Shown: piece by piece, positions 24,079 through 32,752 of the stretch
Layout: every line of letters starts with the position of its first letter
Numbering within the stretch: position 1 is the stretch's first letter
Source of the DNA: an uncultured Clostridia bacterium
GTDB taxonomy: Bacteria; Bacillota; Clostridia; TANB77; CAG-508
Direction of reading: 5' to 3'
Length of the DNA stretch: 43,590 bases
NCBI GenBank assembly: GCA_934149155.1
Contig: CAKPDZ010000004.1
Location: 1-43,590 of the forward strand
The notes under the pieces: generated by a model
Database searches by the model: none
What the model was told of the DNA's origin: nothing
The model's input: only the letters and a program-made list of their open reading frames with translations
Position numbers and translations under genes: made by a program

Positions 24079-24528
24079 TTACTTCATATTTTCTTTTTCT
24101 ATTTCATCTATTATTTGTATTCTCTCTTGATGTCTCCCGCCTTCAAATTCAGTTGCTATCCACATTCTTACAATTCTTATAGCTTTACTTGTATCTATAT
24201 AATCTGCTCCCAGTGCTAATATATTTGCATCATTGTGCATTCTTGAATATTTTGCTTCTTCTTCATCATTGCATTTAGCACATCTTATTCCTTTAAATTT
24301 ATTTGCAACTATGCTCATTCCAATCCCTGAACGGCAAATTAGTATTCCTTTATCACATTCTTTATCTTGTATTTCTAATGCTACTGTTTTTGCAATATCA
24401 GGATAATCTACACTTTCTTCATTAAATGTTCCACAATCTGTGTATTCAATTTCTTTTTCCTCTAAATATCTTTTTATCTCTTCTTTTAATTTATATCCTC
24501 CGTGATCACTGCCTATTGCTATCATTTT
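24079..24528 (-). CDS. rpiB: Ribose 5-phosphate isomerase B
   Basis: Interconverts ribulose 5-phosphate and ribose 5-phosphate in the non-oxidative pentose phosphate pathway. 149 aa from MIAIGSDHGGYKLKEEI. The active site Cys is in GILICRSGIGMSIVANKFK, where the anion-binding loop is CRSGIGMS, and the His and Asn of HNDANILALGADYI are present. The start at 24528 is chosen because AAAGGT precedes it and the family begins M-x-I-G-S-D-H-G; a longer frame upstream covers the promoter. It opens a row of five minus-strand genes and has a palindromic site at its transcription start. Confidence 0.95.
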   Translation of the reverse strand, partial: KMIAIGSDHGGYKLKEEIKRYLEEKEIEYTDCGTFNEESVDYPDIAKTVALEIQDKECDKGILICRSGIGMSIVANKFKGIRCAKCNDEEEAKYSRMHNDANILALGADYIDTSKAIRIVRMWIATEFEGGRHQERIQIIDEIEKENMK

Positions 24529-24549
24529 ATCACTTACCTTTCTTATGTT

Positions 24550-24602
24550 TGGTAGACATAGTCTACCAGTATTACTATAACATATTATTTTACCCAGTGC
24601 AA
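24550..24602 (-). promoter_or_regulatory. rpiB operon promoter with palindromic operator candidate
   Basis: On the minus strand TTGCAC (plus 24597-24602) and TATAGT (plus 24574-24579) are 17 bases apart. The palindrome TGGTAGAC-N3-GTCTACCA (24550-24568) covers the predicted start site. It could be a repressor site or, in RNA, a hairpin at the 5' end. Confidence 0.65.
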
Positions 24603-24706
24603 TATTTTTCAATGATTTTCTGCCAAAATAGACTACCATTTATGACAGATTTTAGATACTTTATATTTCAGCATCAACTGTTTTTTTGAAATTTTCATTT
24701 TAACCC

Positions 24707-24735
24707 TTGTCAAATCCAAACTTGTATGATATAAT
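24707..24735 (+). promoter_or_regulatory. rpsT promoter
   Basis: TTGTCA (24707-24712) and TATAAT (24730-24735), with a 17-base spacer. Confidence 0.85.
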
Positions 24736-24780
24736 GGTACACGTTATAGATTATTTTTACTAAGAGGAGGTGCATCAAAC

Positions 24781-25047
24781 ATGCCAAATATTAAATCAGC
24801 AAAAAAGAGAGTTAAAGTTATTGAGAAAAAAACATTAAGAAATAATATGATAAAAACTGGATATAAATCAGCTGTTAAGAAATTTGAAGAAGCTATTGCA
24901 GCCGGAAAAATAGAAGAAGCAAAAGTTTTATTTGCAGAAGCAACAAAAAAAATTGATCAAGCTTGCACAAAAGGTGTAATTGTAAAAAATACTGCTGCTA
25001 GAAAAAAATCTAGTTTATCAAAAAAATTAAATGCAACTATTGCTTAA
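24781..25047 (+). CDS. rpsT: Small ribosomal subunit protein bS20
   Basis: Binds 16S rRNA helices early in 30S assembly. 88 aa, very basic, all-helical. Starts MPNIKSAKKRVKVIEKKTLR and has the family core KTGYKSAVKKFEEAI and GVIVKNTAARKKSSLSKKLN. AGAGGAGGTG precedes the ATG. A single-gene unit with its own promoter and terminator, divergent from rpiB. Confidence 0.98.
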   Translation: MPNIKSAKKRVKVIEKKTLRNNMIKTGYKSAVKKFEEAIAAGKIEEAKVLFAEATKKIDQACTKGVIVKNTAARKKSSLSKKLNATIA

Positions 25048-25072
25048 AAAGTGGAATTTGACCACTTTTTTT
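25046..25072 (+). terminator. rpsT terminator
   Basis: AAAAGTGG/CCACTTTT with a seven-base loop and a T run starting at the stop codon. Confidence 0.92.
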
Positions 25073-25094
25073 ATTATATTTTTATTAATACAAA

Positions 25095-25130
25095 AATAAT
25101 GAATAGAAAAATATTTCTCTATTCATTATT
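25095..25130. terminator. Second terminator, for the convergent gene
   Basis: A 13-pair perfect stem AATAATGAATAGA/TCTATTCATTATT with T runs on both strands, just beyond the end of the minus-strand gene at 25148. Confidence 0.88.
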
Positions 25131-25147
25131 TTTTTGCAACGATGCAA

Positions 25148-25828
25148 CTATTTTTTTAATTTTTTCAACCCCATTCTTTTCAACTTCTGGTTTATCTGGG
25201 TGATTGTATAACTTCCTATACCTGGCAATTCCAGTAATTCGGATTCTGAATAACCTGTTAATTTATCAATTGAATCAATTCCTTGCCTCATTAATTTGTT
25301 ATATGCTCCATTGCTCAGCTTTAATATTTTTATCTCAGCATCATGTTTCTCTGCATGCTTATTTTTTTCAACCTTTTTAACTTCTTTTAGGCATTTTCCA
25401 TTGTCTTTTAGCTCTTCTTTAATTTTTGCTAATGAACCTATTCCTATGCCTTCAATTTTTAACAAATCACTCTCTGTCATTTCAGTTAATTGGTTAATTG
25501 TATGAATGTTTTTTGCAATTAGTATATTGTATAATTTTTCATTTAACTGCATTTCAGAAATATATCCTTCTTTTGATTTCTTTAAAGATAAATTATATTT
25601 AGCAAGTTCTCTATTTACTTTTCTTGCTCTTTTATATCCCAATTCAAAAGATTTGTGATTTTCTTCTATTTTTAGCATTGCAATTTCTTGTTCTGTGTAG
25701 CTAACCAAATCTTCAATAGTATTAATGTTATTTTCTTTTAAATAATACTTAATACTACTTTCTAATTTCAAGTTTTCTATTTCAGACTCTCTTTCTATAA
25801 ACTTCCGTTGAATTTCTTTTTTCTTCAT
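25148..25828 (-). CDS. Protein with three RNA polymerase alpha-CTD-like repeats
   Basis: 226 aa made of three helix-hairpin-helix repeats related to the C-terminal domain of RpoA. Repeat 3 (about 165-222) reads ILKLSNGAYNKLMRQGIDSI, then TGYSESELLELPGIG. Repeat 2 (about 92-150) reads LYNILIAKNIHTINQLTEMT, then SDLLKIEGIGIGSLAKI. Repeat 1 (about 18-80) is degenerate. There is no alpha N-terminal domain. RpoA CTD binds UP-element DNA and activators, so DNA binding or interference with polymerase is possible, but the role is inferred only. The start is supported by AGAGGAG. Residue 8 is a CGG arginine. The gene is isolated between rpsT and the radA row. Confidence 0.75.
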   Translation of the reverse strand: MKKKEIQRKFIERESEIENLKLESSIKYYLKENNINTIEDLVSYTEQEIAMLKIEENHKSFELGYKRARKVNRELAKYNLSLKKSKEGYISEMQLNEKLYNILIAKNIHTINQLTEMTESDLLKIEGIGIGSLAKIKEELKDNGKCLKEVKKVEKNKHAEKHDAEIKILKLSNGAYNKLMRQGIDSIDKLTGYSESELLELPGIGSYTITQINQKLKRMGLKKLKK

Positions 25829-25919
25829 ATTTTTTCTCCTCTTTCGTTATTTTGTTTTGTTGCATCTTTTACCAAAAATATTTTTTTCTGGTCTATATCA
25901 ACTATAGTTTAACAGTTTT

Positions 25920-25948
25920 ATTATATCATTATTTACATAAATATGCAA
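25920..25948 (-). promoter_or_regulatory. Promoter of the alpha-CTD-like gene
   Basis: TTGCAT (plus 25943-25948) and TATAAT (plus 25920-25925) with a 17-base spacer, followed by a leader of about 85 bases. Confidence 0.7.
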
Positions 25949-25983
25949 GAAAAAATTGCCGAAAGTTTACCTTTTCGACAATT
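25949..25983 (-). terminator. radA-disA-cyclophilin row terminator
   Basis: On the minus strand AATTGTCGAAA/TTTCGGCAATT (one T-G pair) with an eight-base loop, followed by a T run. Confidence 0.9.
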
Positions 25984-25989
25984 TTTATT

Positions 25990-26817
25990 CTATTGTTGAT
26001 ATTGATTTAAATTAATTCCATATGTTTTATAAACCCAATCATAATAATTCCATGTTTCAAGTGTATCTGGTTTTCCATAATCAACTCCATATGTTTCAAC
26101 TGAAACTTTTGAAATTATTACATCATTAACTGGTGTACTCTTTTCTTTTGATGAACTTTCAGATGAAGAATCACTACTTGAACTACTTGATGATTCTGTT
26201 TCCTTTACTTCAACTTTTTCAATATTATGAACTATATCCATTCCTTCAATTACTTTTCCAAATGGTGCATAACTTCCATCTAATGATGAATTATCTGCTG
26301 TCATTATAAAGAATTGTGAACCTGCTGAATTATAACTCTCTGTTGTTAATGCTTTTGAATATTGTTGTGTATAATCAGCTCTTGCCATTGAGATTATACC
26401 TTCTTTATGTTTCAAAGTATTTTTGTTATATCCATTTGATAAAAATTCTCCTTTTATACAATAATCTCTGTCTTCACCATCTTTTACATCTATTCCTAAA
26501 TCACTTAATTTTGGAGAACCTGTTCCATCTCCATTTGAATCTCCCCCTTGAATCATGAATCCTTCTACAATTCTATGAAATTTAAGTCCATCATAAAATC
26601 CATGTTGTGCAAGTGCCACAAAATTTGATACTGTTTGTGGTGCCATATCTGGATATAATTCAAGTTTTATTGTTCCAAAATCTTGGACTTCCATTGTTAC
26701 TATTGGATTTTTAACTTCCATTGTAGCTTTTTTGTAATATCCATAAGATACGCCTCCTATTAATGCTACAATTAAAATTAATGCTATTATTGTTATTATA
26801 TTTGAAGCTTTTTTCAT
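25990..26817 (-). CDS. Membrane-anchored cyclophilin-type peptidyl-prolyl isomerase
   Basis: Probable extracytoplasmic folding catalyst. An N-terminal span (IITIIALILIVALIGGVSYG) without lipobox Cys suggests a signal anchor. The cyclophilin domain follows: GTIKLELYPDMAPQTVSNFV, FYDGLKFHRIVEGFMIQGGD, SAGSQFFIMTADNSSLDGSY and APFGKVIEGMDIV, which include the catalytic Arg in FHRI and the QFFI core. A Ser-rich insert (near residues 215-235) splits the last strands. The C-terminal tail is Tyr-rich. The start at 26817 has AAAGGA. Downstream of disA in the same direction, it may be co-transcribed. Confidence 0.92.
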   Translation of the reverse strand: MKKASNIITIIALILIVALIGGVSYGYYKKATMEVKNPIVTMEVQDFGTIKLELYPDMAPQTVSNFVALAQHGFYDGLKFHRIVEGFMIQGGDSNGDGTGSPKLSDLGIDVKDGEDRDYCIKGEFLSNGYNKNTLKHKEGIISMARADYTQQYSKALTTESYNSAGSQFFIMTADNSSLDGSYAPFGKVIEGMDIVHNIEKVEVKETESSSSSSSDSSSESSSKEKSTPVNDVIISKVSVETYGVDYGKPDTLETWNYYDWVYKTYGINLNQYQQ

Positions 26818-26874
26818 TTTCTTTCTTCCTTTCTCTGCTAAGTTGTCAATAAGACTCGTCCATTTTAACAACTT

Positions 26875-27948
26875 TTAAATTAATATATTATCAAATGCAA
26901 ATTGTTCTTGCATTTTCTTTAATGTTTGTTTTATTGTTTTTGCCCTTACTTCTCCAATTCCATCTACATTGTCTAAGTCACTTATTTCTGCAACTAAAAT
27001 ATGTTGAAATGATTTGAACGACTTTACTAAATTTTCTACTATGGAACTTGGCATTCTTGGTACTTTACTTAATATTCTATATCCTTTTGGATATACTGCA
27101 AGTTCTTCAAAATTTTCGAAACTTTCATACCCTAGCATTTTTGCAATTATTGGTTCTTTTCTTAGTTCTTCATGATTTAGTTTTGATAATTGCTCTAATA
27201 TCTCTTCTGCATATAATTCATTTACTTGGTAGTCTTTTATTACTTGAAGTTCTTCTTTAGATAATCCACCAATCAATTCCTCTAGTTGCATATTTACTAG
27301 TCTTCCGTCATTTCCTAGCTCGTAAATCTGCTTTTTGATTTCTTCTACTATTCTCATTACCATTTCTGCTCTTTGTATAACTGTTAATACATTATCTAGT
27401 GTTACTATATCATTAAATTCATATTCATTCAAAATACTTAATTTACTGTCATAAACTTTTCTGTATTTTTCTAATGTTTGAATTGCCTGATTTGCTTTAT
27501 TTAATACCGCTTCTGTGTCTTCTAAAATATATCTATAATTTTCTTTAAATACTGTTATTATATTTCTTCTTTGAGATATACTTATTACTAATTCTCCAGT
27601 TTGTTTTGCTGTTCTTTCTGCTGTTCTATGCCTTGTTCCTGTTTCTACTGTCGGTATTTGATATGATGGAATTAATTGTGCATTGGCAAATAATATTTTT
27701 TTCATATCTCCACTTAAAACAATTGCTCCATCCATCTTTGCTAATTCGTATAGTTTGGATGAAGTATAATCTTCATTTATTAAAAATCCTCCATCTACTA
27801 CTTCTTCAATTACTTCTTGCTTATCTGTAATAAGTAATAATGCTCCTGTTTTTGCTTTTAGGATATTCTCAAGTCCTTCTCTTATTGGAGTTCCTGGGGC
27901 TATCTTTTTTAATATTGCTGCTATTGGATCTTCTTTGATTGTGCTCAT
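26875..27948 (-). CDS. disA: DNA integrity scanning protein DisA, diadenylate cyclase
   Basis: Makes the second messenger c-di-AMP and scans DNA for branched structures. 357 aa. The N-terminal DAC domain holds the metal motif DGA in ELAKMDGAIVLSG and the ATP motif RHR in TGTRHRTAER. A helical linker domain (about 145-285) follows. The C-terminal helix-hairpin-helix domain is DNA-binding (ISDLDNVDGIGEVRAKTIKQ). GGAGGT precedes the ATG. It lies 36 bases after radA, the same order as in Bacillus, where both respond to DNA damage. Confidence 0.97.
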   Translation of the reverse strand: MSTIKEDPIAAILKKIAPGTPIREGLENILKAKTGALLLITDKQEVIEEVVDGGFLINEDYTSSKLYELAKMDGAIVLSGDMKKILFANAQLIPSYQIPTVETGTRHRTAERTAKQTGELVISISQRRNIITVFKENYRYILEDTEAVLNKANQAIQTLEKYRKVYDSKLSILNEYEFNDIVTLDNVLTVIQRAEMVMRIVEEIKKQIYELGNDGRLVNMQLEELIGGLSKEELQVIKDYQVNELYAEEILEQLSKLNHEELRKEPIIAKMLGYESFENFEELAVYPKGYRILSKVPRMPSSIVENLVKSFKSFQHILVAEISDLDNVDGIGEVRAKTIKQTLKKMQEQFAFDNILI

Positions 27949-27983
27949 TATTATGCTTACCTCCTTAAAGTTTTAATACTTAT

Positions 27984-29345
27984 TTATTTAATCTTAAGTA
28001 TTCTTAGCATTTCCCCTATATTCTTGACCCCTATTATATCTAATTTATAGTCATCTTTCAAGCCTTTTTTATTATTTTCTGGAATAATACATGTCTTAAA
28101 TCCCAATTTTTCTGTTTCTTTCAATCTTTTTTCTATTAAATTGATTCTTCTTACTTCTCCTGTTAAGCCTACTTCTCCCATAACTACAGTAGATTGAGAT
28201 ATTGGTACATTTTTATATGATGATGCAACTGTTGCTATAATTCCTAAATCTGCTGCTGGTTCAGAAATTCTCATTCCTCCTGCAACATTTAAATACACAT
28301 CCTGATTTCCAAGAGATAATCCTGCCCTTTTCTCTAACACTGCAATTAACACTGCTAATCTATTGTAATCAAATCCATTTGCAGTTCTTTTAGGTAATCC
28401 AAATACTGTTTGCGAAGTTAATGCTTGTATTTCCACTAATATTGGTCTAGTTCCTTCCACACTTGCTAAAATACAAGAACCTGATGGATTATCTTCCCTT
28501 TCAGTTATCAATATATCTGAAGGATTGGTAACTTCGCACATTCCTTCTTGTCTCATCTCGAACATTCCAATTTCATTTGTTGAACCAAATCTATTTTTTA
28601 CAGCTCTTAAAATTCTATATGTATTATATCTTTCTCCTTCTAAGTATAATACTGTATCTACCATATGTTCAAGCACTCTTGGGCCTGCAATATTACCTTC
28701 TTTTGTTACATGCCCTATTATAATTGTAGTTATTTGTTGTGCTTTACACATTCTCATAATTTGAGATGTTATTTCTCTTACTTGACTTACACTACCTGCT
28801 GCTGCAGTAATTTCGTCTGAATACATTGTTTGAATTGAGTCTATTATTACAAGTTTTGGTTTCATATCTGCAATTGCATCTTTTATTACATCTATATCTG
28901 TTTCTCCTAAAAACATCAAATCATCATTTTTAACATCAAGTCTATCTGCTCTTAACTTTATTTGTTCAGCAGACTCTTCTCCAGATACATATAATACTTT
29001 TCCATCACCTTGAACTTTTTCGCATAATTGCAAAATTAATGTAGACTTACCAATTCCAGGCTCTCCACCAAGTAATATCAATGATCCATTTACTAGGCCT
29101 CCACCTAATACTCTATCTAATTCCAAATAACCTGTAGAAGTTCTGTTAGCTTCTTGTCCAACATAACAACTTAACGGTTTTGGTGTATTATTTATCTTTC
29201 TCTCTATTTTATTAGTATCAGTATATTTTTCAATTTTTTGCTCATAAAATGTGTTCCAACTATTGCATGCTGGACATTTTCCTAACCATTTAGGTGACTC
29301 ATTTCCACATTCACTACATACAAAAACTGTTTTTGCTTTAGCCAT
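27984..29345 (-). CDS. radA: DNA repair protein RadA
   Basis: RecA-like DNA helicase that promotes branch migration in recombination. 453 aa. N-terminal C4 zinc finger (CSECG and CPAC). Walker A is GGEPGIGKST, followed by the RadA-specific KNRFGS motif in AVKNRFGSTNEIG. Walker B is LVIIDSIQTMYSD. The C-terminal Lon-protease-like domain lacks proteolytic function and contains VYLNVAGGMRISEPAADLG and MGEVGLTGEVRRI. It is the first gene of the radA-disA row and has GAGGAG before its ATG. Confidence 0.97.
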   Translation of the reverse strand: MAKAKTVFVCSECGNESPKWLGKCPACNSWNTFYEQKIEKYTDTNKIERKINNTPKPLSCYVGQEANRTSTGYLELDRVLGGGLVNGSLILLGGEPGIGKSTLILQLCEKVQGDGKVLYVSGEESAEQIKLRADRLDVKNDDLMFLGETDIDVIKDAIADMKPKLVIIDSIQTMYSDEITAAAGSVSQVREITSQIMRMCKAQQITTIIIGHVTKEGNIAGPRVLEHMVDTVLYLEGERYNTYRILRAVKNRFGSTNEIGMFEMRQEGMCEVTNPSDILITEREDNPSGSCILASVEGTRPILVEIQALTSQTVFGLPKRTANGFDYNRLAVLIAVLEKRAGLSLGNQDVYLNVAGGMRISEPAADLGIIATVASSYKNVPISQSTVVMGEVGLTGEVRRINLIEKRLKETEKLGFKTCIIPENNKKGLKDDYKLDIIGVKNIGEMLRILKIK

Positions 29346-29379
29346 TTTTTCTCCTCTCTCTATCTTTGTATCTTTGGGT

Positions 29380-29397
29380 CATTTGGGACCGGTTCTC
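29380..29397. repeat. Dispersed palindromic-core repeat, copy 1
   Basis: CATTTGGGACCGGTTCTC occurs here upstream of radA and identically at 42311-42328. The core is GGGACCGGTTC. A degenerate relative, TTGGAATCGATTCTC, lies 24 bases away at 29421-29435. It is non-coding and located between genes. Confidence 0.7.
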
Positions 29398-29588
29398 AAA
29401 TGTACCTTTTTCTGTAACTCTTGGAATCGATTCTCCGTTATGCATTTTACCGCAATTGTTATCCTATCATATTTTTATCTAAATTACAATACTTGGTATT
29501 TATTTCCTTTGATTTTGTCAACTAGCCATGTTATCATATTTATAAGATAATTTATTTATGGGATTATATCTTTTTTTAGGAGGTCATT

Positions 29589-29834
29589 ATGAATAAATTT
29601 TTTGGAGAACTCAAAAATTTGGACAAAGATACATATAAAATAATGAAATATGGTCTATTATTTTCTGGCATTGTATGCCTTTCAGCAGTACTTATTTTAT
29701 TAATATACATATTTTTAGGTATAACTCTTTTTTATCATTTAGGTTTAACTTTAATAAAATCAAGTTTTACTTTTGCTGTTGAATTTATTATTTGTGGAAT
29801 TATTGTTGATTTTATAAAAAATAAAGGGATTTGA
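29589..29834 (+). CDS. Small membrane protein, 81 aa
   Basis: Not assigned to a family. A polar N-terminus (MNKFFGELKNLDKDTYKIMK) is followed by two hydrophobic segments: about 22-50 (LFSGIVCLSAVLILLIYIFL) and about 55-75 (FTFAVEFIICGIIVDFI). The C-terminus ends KNKGI. AGGAGGTCATT stands before the ATG, which makes it a convincing gene. It precedes the Bax inhibitor-like gene by 85 bases in the same direction. Its role is unknown. Confidence 0.75.
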   Translation: MNKFFGELKNLDKDTYKIMKYGLLFSGIVCLSAVLILLIYIFLGITLFYHLGLTLIKSSFTFAVEFIICGIIVDFIKNKGI

Positions 29835-29919
29835 ATTTATTGACTTTTGATCTTTTTACCTTTACAATATAATATATAATTTATTAATTATTGCATATAT
29901 TAAGGAAGGTGGTGATAAT

Positions 29920-30603
29920 ATGGAAACATATGATGATGGCAACGCTATTCATACTGTAGATACAAACCAAGTTCTTACAAATACATTTTTTAGAATGTTT
30001 TTAGGGTTACTTGCAAGTGCTTTAACTGCCTTCTATGTTTATAAATCTGGTTTATACATTTCTGTTCTTACAAGTGGTAGTTATATGGCTTTGGCTATTC
30101 TTGAAATTGCTGTTGTTCTAATCTTTTCTTTATTATTTAAGAAGCTTTCACCAACAGCTGTTACTATTTTATTTTTTACCTATGCATTTATAAATGGTTT
30201 TACTTTATCAGTAATCTTTGTTGCATATGAAATGACTTCTATCGTTTATGCTTTTGTTGGAACTGCTGCTTTGTTTGGTATTTTATCTTTGATTGGTTAC
30301 AAAACTGATAAAGATATTTCAAATTGGGGAACTATTTTATCTATAGCTCTTTTTGTTGGTATTATTTTAACTATTATTAACATATTTGTTGGTAGCACTA
30401 TGTTAGATATTGCTTTAGATTGGGCTATTTTGCTTATCTTTTTTGGTTTGACTATTTATGATATGAATAAAATTAAGATTATGCAACAAGCTGGATTTTG
30501 TGAGGATGAAAAATTATATGTTTATGGTGCTATGGAATTGTACTTGGATTTTATTAATATTTTTCTTCGTATTTTATCTTTGTTTGCAAAGCGTAGAGAT
30601 TAA
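29920..30603 (+). CDS. Bax inhibitor-1/YccA family membrane protein
   Basis: 227 aa with seven membrane segments. The family features are seen: an N-terminal segment TFFRMFLGLLASALTAFYVY, a long run of alternating spans, the segment IALDWAILLIFFGLTIYDMN, then KIKIMQQAG, and a terminal ALELYLDFINIF-like stretch (MELYLDFINIFLRILSLFAK) with the conserved Asp. Bacterial relatives form pH-sensitive Ca2+ leak channels or interact with FtsH. AAGGTGGTG precedes the ATG. An internal region between genes upstream is AT-rich with a weak promoter. Confidence 0.93.
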   Translation: METYDDGNAIHTVDTNQVLTNTFFRMFLGLLASALTAFYVYKSGLYISVLTSGSYMALAILEIAVVLIFSLLFKKLSPTAVTILFFTYAFINGFTLSVIFVAYEMTSIVYAFVGTAALFGILSLIGYKTDKDISNWGTILSIALFVGIILTIINIFVGSTMLDIALDWAILLIFFGLTIYDMNKIKIMQQAGFCEDEKLYVYGAMELYLDFINIFLRILSLFAKRRD

Positions 30604-30695
30604 TTTTGAAATTTTTTGAATTTTTTTCAAAAAAGCCTTGAATTTGTTTTGGTTTTATGCTATTATATATAAGCGTTCAGCAAAAAAACATTTAT

Positions 30696-30771
30696 CGAGG
30701 CGTAGCGCAGTTGGTAGCGCGCGTGGTTTGGGACCATGAGGTCGCAGGTTCGATTCCTGTCGCCTCGACCA
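30696..30771 (+). tRNA. tRNA-Pro(TGG)
   Basis: CGAGGCG/CGCCTCG acceptor stem, D arm AGCGCAGTTGGTAGCGC, anticodon loop TTTGGGA with anticodon TGG, T arm GCAGG TTCGATT CCTGT and encoded CCA. Confidence 0.97.
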
Positions 30772-30826
30772 ATTAAAGAGATTTTTCAAAGAATTTAAGA
30801 AAATTCTAAAAAAGTCTAAAATGTGA

Positions 30827-30868
30827 AAAGGCACATATCTGTAAGATTACAGCATGTGTCTTTAATTT
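30827..30868 (+). terminator. tRNA-Pro terminator (probable)
   Basis: AAAGGCACA/TGTGTCTTT (one G-T pair), with an inner CTGTAA/TTACAG stem and a short T-rich tail. Confidence 0.7.
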
Positions 30869-30967
30869 TATCCAATTCTATAAAATTCTTGAAAATACCG
30901 AAAAATTTTCAAAAATAAATTTCAAGAATAGCAATCTCTTATCCCATCTGGATTAGGAGGAATTGCT

Positions 30968-31243
30968 ATGAAAGCAATAAAAATTAAAATGAAACAAGGT
31001 TGTAATTCTTCAAACAACCTTACAGAAATTGATAAAATATATTTAGAAAGATGTAAAGAAGATGGATATTATTATAAATCTGCTATTTATGACTTTTTAA
31101 AGAAAAATCCTAATAGTATTCAAGTAAATATATATCCGTATCCAAATTTACAACCTTTAATTAGCCAAAATGGTGAAAAATATGTTAGATCTGAACCTGA
31201 TTATACTGGAAAAGATAATCTTTTAAAACTACCTAGAGAATAA
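30968..31243 (+). CDS. DUF3892 domain protein
   Basis: 91 aa, soluble. The C-terminal ending (GEKYVRSEPDYTGKDNLLKL, then PRE) matches the hallmark end of DUF3892 proteins, where Y-V-R-(S/T)-x-P is followed by D-N-L-L-x-L-P. TAGGAGGAATTGCT stands before the ATG. A terminator follows the stop directly. The function of the family is not known. It lies between tRNA-Pro and the restriction genes, an accessory-like location. Confidence 0.8.
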   Translation: MKAIKIKMKQGCNSSNNLTEIDKIYLERCKEDGYYYKSAIYDFLKKNPNSIQVNIYPYPNLQPLISQNGEKYVRSEPDYTGKDNLLKLPRE

Positions 31244-31247
31244 CCTT

Positions 31248-31274
31248 AAGACTAGCATTTGCTAGTCTTTTTTT
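31248..31274 (+). terminator. Terminator of the DUF3892 gene
   Basis: AAGACTAGCA/TGCTAGTCTT hairpin followed by a T run. Confidence 0.92.
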
Positions 31275-31360
31275 ATTTTATATAAATATATTTTTTATTT
31301 TTCTATGTACTATTGTTCATTTTACTAAATTTTTGTATAATAAATTTAAAGGAGAAGATT

Positions 31361-32752
31361 ATGAATAATTTACCATATATAAAAAATTCAAAAGAATCAA
31401 TAGTCAATTATGCATTAAATCTAAAAGAAAAAACATTTAAAGATGTATTATTGAATGACCCTAATATTACTGATGAAGATAGAGCATTATTGTTTGAATA
31501 TTATAACAATCCTAGGTCAAAAGGTTCTCTAGGGCAATTAATAGAAAAACATTTTTTCTTTTATGATAACAATAATAATCCAGAAGCTGATTTCAATGAA
31601 GCTGGAGTAGAATTAAAAGTTAGTCCATATACAATAAAAAATAATGGTGATTTAAGAGCAAAAGAAAGACTTGTTCTTACTATCATTAATTATATGAATG
31701 ATTACAAAGAAGAAGATTTTCTAAAAAGTCATGTATACGAAAAATGTGCTTTAATGCTTTTAGTTTATTATCTATACGAACCTAATAAGGAACGACTTGA
31801 CTATTTAATAAACTATATTAATTTATTTCAATTCCCTGAAGAAGATTTAGAAATAATAAAAAACGATTACAAAATAATTATAGATAAAATAAAAAATGGT
31901 AAAGCCGAAGAAATTTCTGAAAGTGATACCAATTATTTAGGTGCATGTACTAAAGGAGCTAATGCAAGTTCTCTAAGAAATCAACCATACAGTAATGTAA
32001 AAGCGATGCAAAGAGCATTTTGTTTAAAAAATTCTTATATGTCGTATATTTTAAATCATTATCTTGTAAATAAAACAGAAGAATATGAATCAGTTATAAA
32101 AGATGCTAATGTGTTAAAAGAGCAAACTCTAGAGCAATATATTATTAGTAAATTAAGACCTTACTATAATCAAGATATTGAATTTTTAAAATACAAATTT
32201 GATATACCTTATCAAGTAACAAATAAATCTTTTACATACTTACTAGCTAAAAGAATGCTAGAAGTTGTTAATGAAAAAATAGAAGAATTTGAAAAATCTA
32301 ATATAAAAATTAAAGCCATTAGATTAAGACCAGATGGTATGCCGAAAGAGTCTATGTCATTTCCAACATTCAAATATACTGAAATAGTAAAGGAAGACTG
32401 GCTAGATTCTGAACTTTATGAGACATTTTCAACTACTAAATATTTATTTATGATATATCAATATGTAGATGATAATACCTTAATTTTTAAGAAAGCTATG
32501 TTTTGGAATGTTCCGGAAAAAGATTTAAATACCGAAATAAAAAAAGTTTGGGAAAATACAATTGAACGAATCAAAAATAATGAATACGATAATTTACCAA
32601 AAATATCAGAAAGTCCTATATTACATGTTAGACCACATGCTCAAAACAAAAATGATACTTACCCTACTTTAGATGGAAACAATTCAATTAAAAAGTGTTT
32701 TTGGTTAAATGCTAGTTATATTAAGAAGCAAATAGAGGAAAGCGAAGATTAA
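31361..32752 (+). CDS. Sau3AI-family type II restriction endonuclease (GATC)
   Basis: 463 aa with the two-lobed MutH/Sau3AI build. The N-terminal catalytic lobe has GSLGQLIEKHFFFYD and EADFNEAGVELKVSPY, where Asp and E-L-K form the D-(x)n-E-x-K nuclease site, followed by RAKERLVLTIINY. The C-terminal lobe repeats the fold without catalytic residues (KAIRLRPDGMPKESMSFP). Sau3AI cuts before GATC. The start at 31361 has AAAGGAGAAGATT; an upstream frame extension lacks this. It converges on the partner methyltransferase and shares a 26-base palindrome with it. GATC specificity is inferred from the family. Confidence 0.92.
   Translation: MNNLPYIKNSKESIVNYALNLKEKTFKDVLLNDPNITDEDRALLFEYYNNPRSKGSLGQLIEKHFFFYDNNNNPEADFNEAGVELKVSPYTIKNNGDLRAKERLVLTIINYMNDYKEEDFLKSHVYEKCALMLLVYYLYEPNKERLDYLINYINLFQFPEEDLEIIKNDYKIIIDKIKNGKAEEISESDTNYLGACTKGANASSLRNQPYSNVKAMQRAFCLKNSYMSYILNHYLVNKTEEYESVIKDANVLKEQTLEQYIISKLRPYYNQDIEFLKYKFDIPYQVTNKSFTYLLAKRMLEVVNEKIEEFEKSNIKIKAIRLRPDGMPKESMSFPTFKYTEIVKEDWLDSELYETFSTTKYLFMIYQYVDDNTLIFKKAMFWNVPEKDLNTEIKKVWENTIERIKNNEYDNLPKISESPILHVRPHAQNKNDTYPTLDGNNSIKKCFWLNASYIKKQIEESED

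Noticed and set aside
24079..24639. Longer 186-codon start for rpiB
   Set aside because: The extra 37 residues read through the promoter and palindrome; the family start and ribosome binding site are at 24528.
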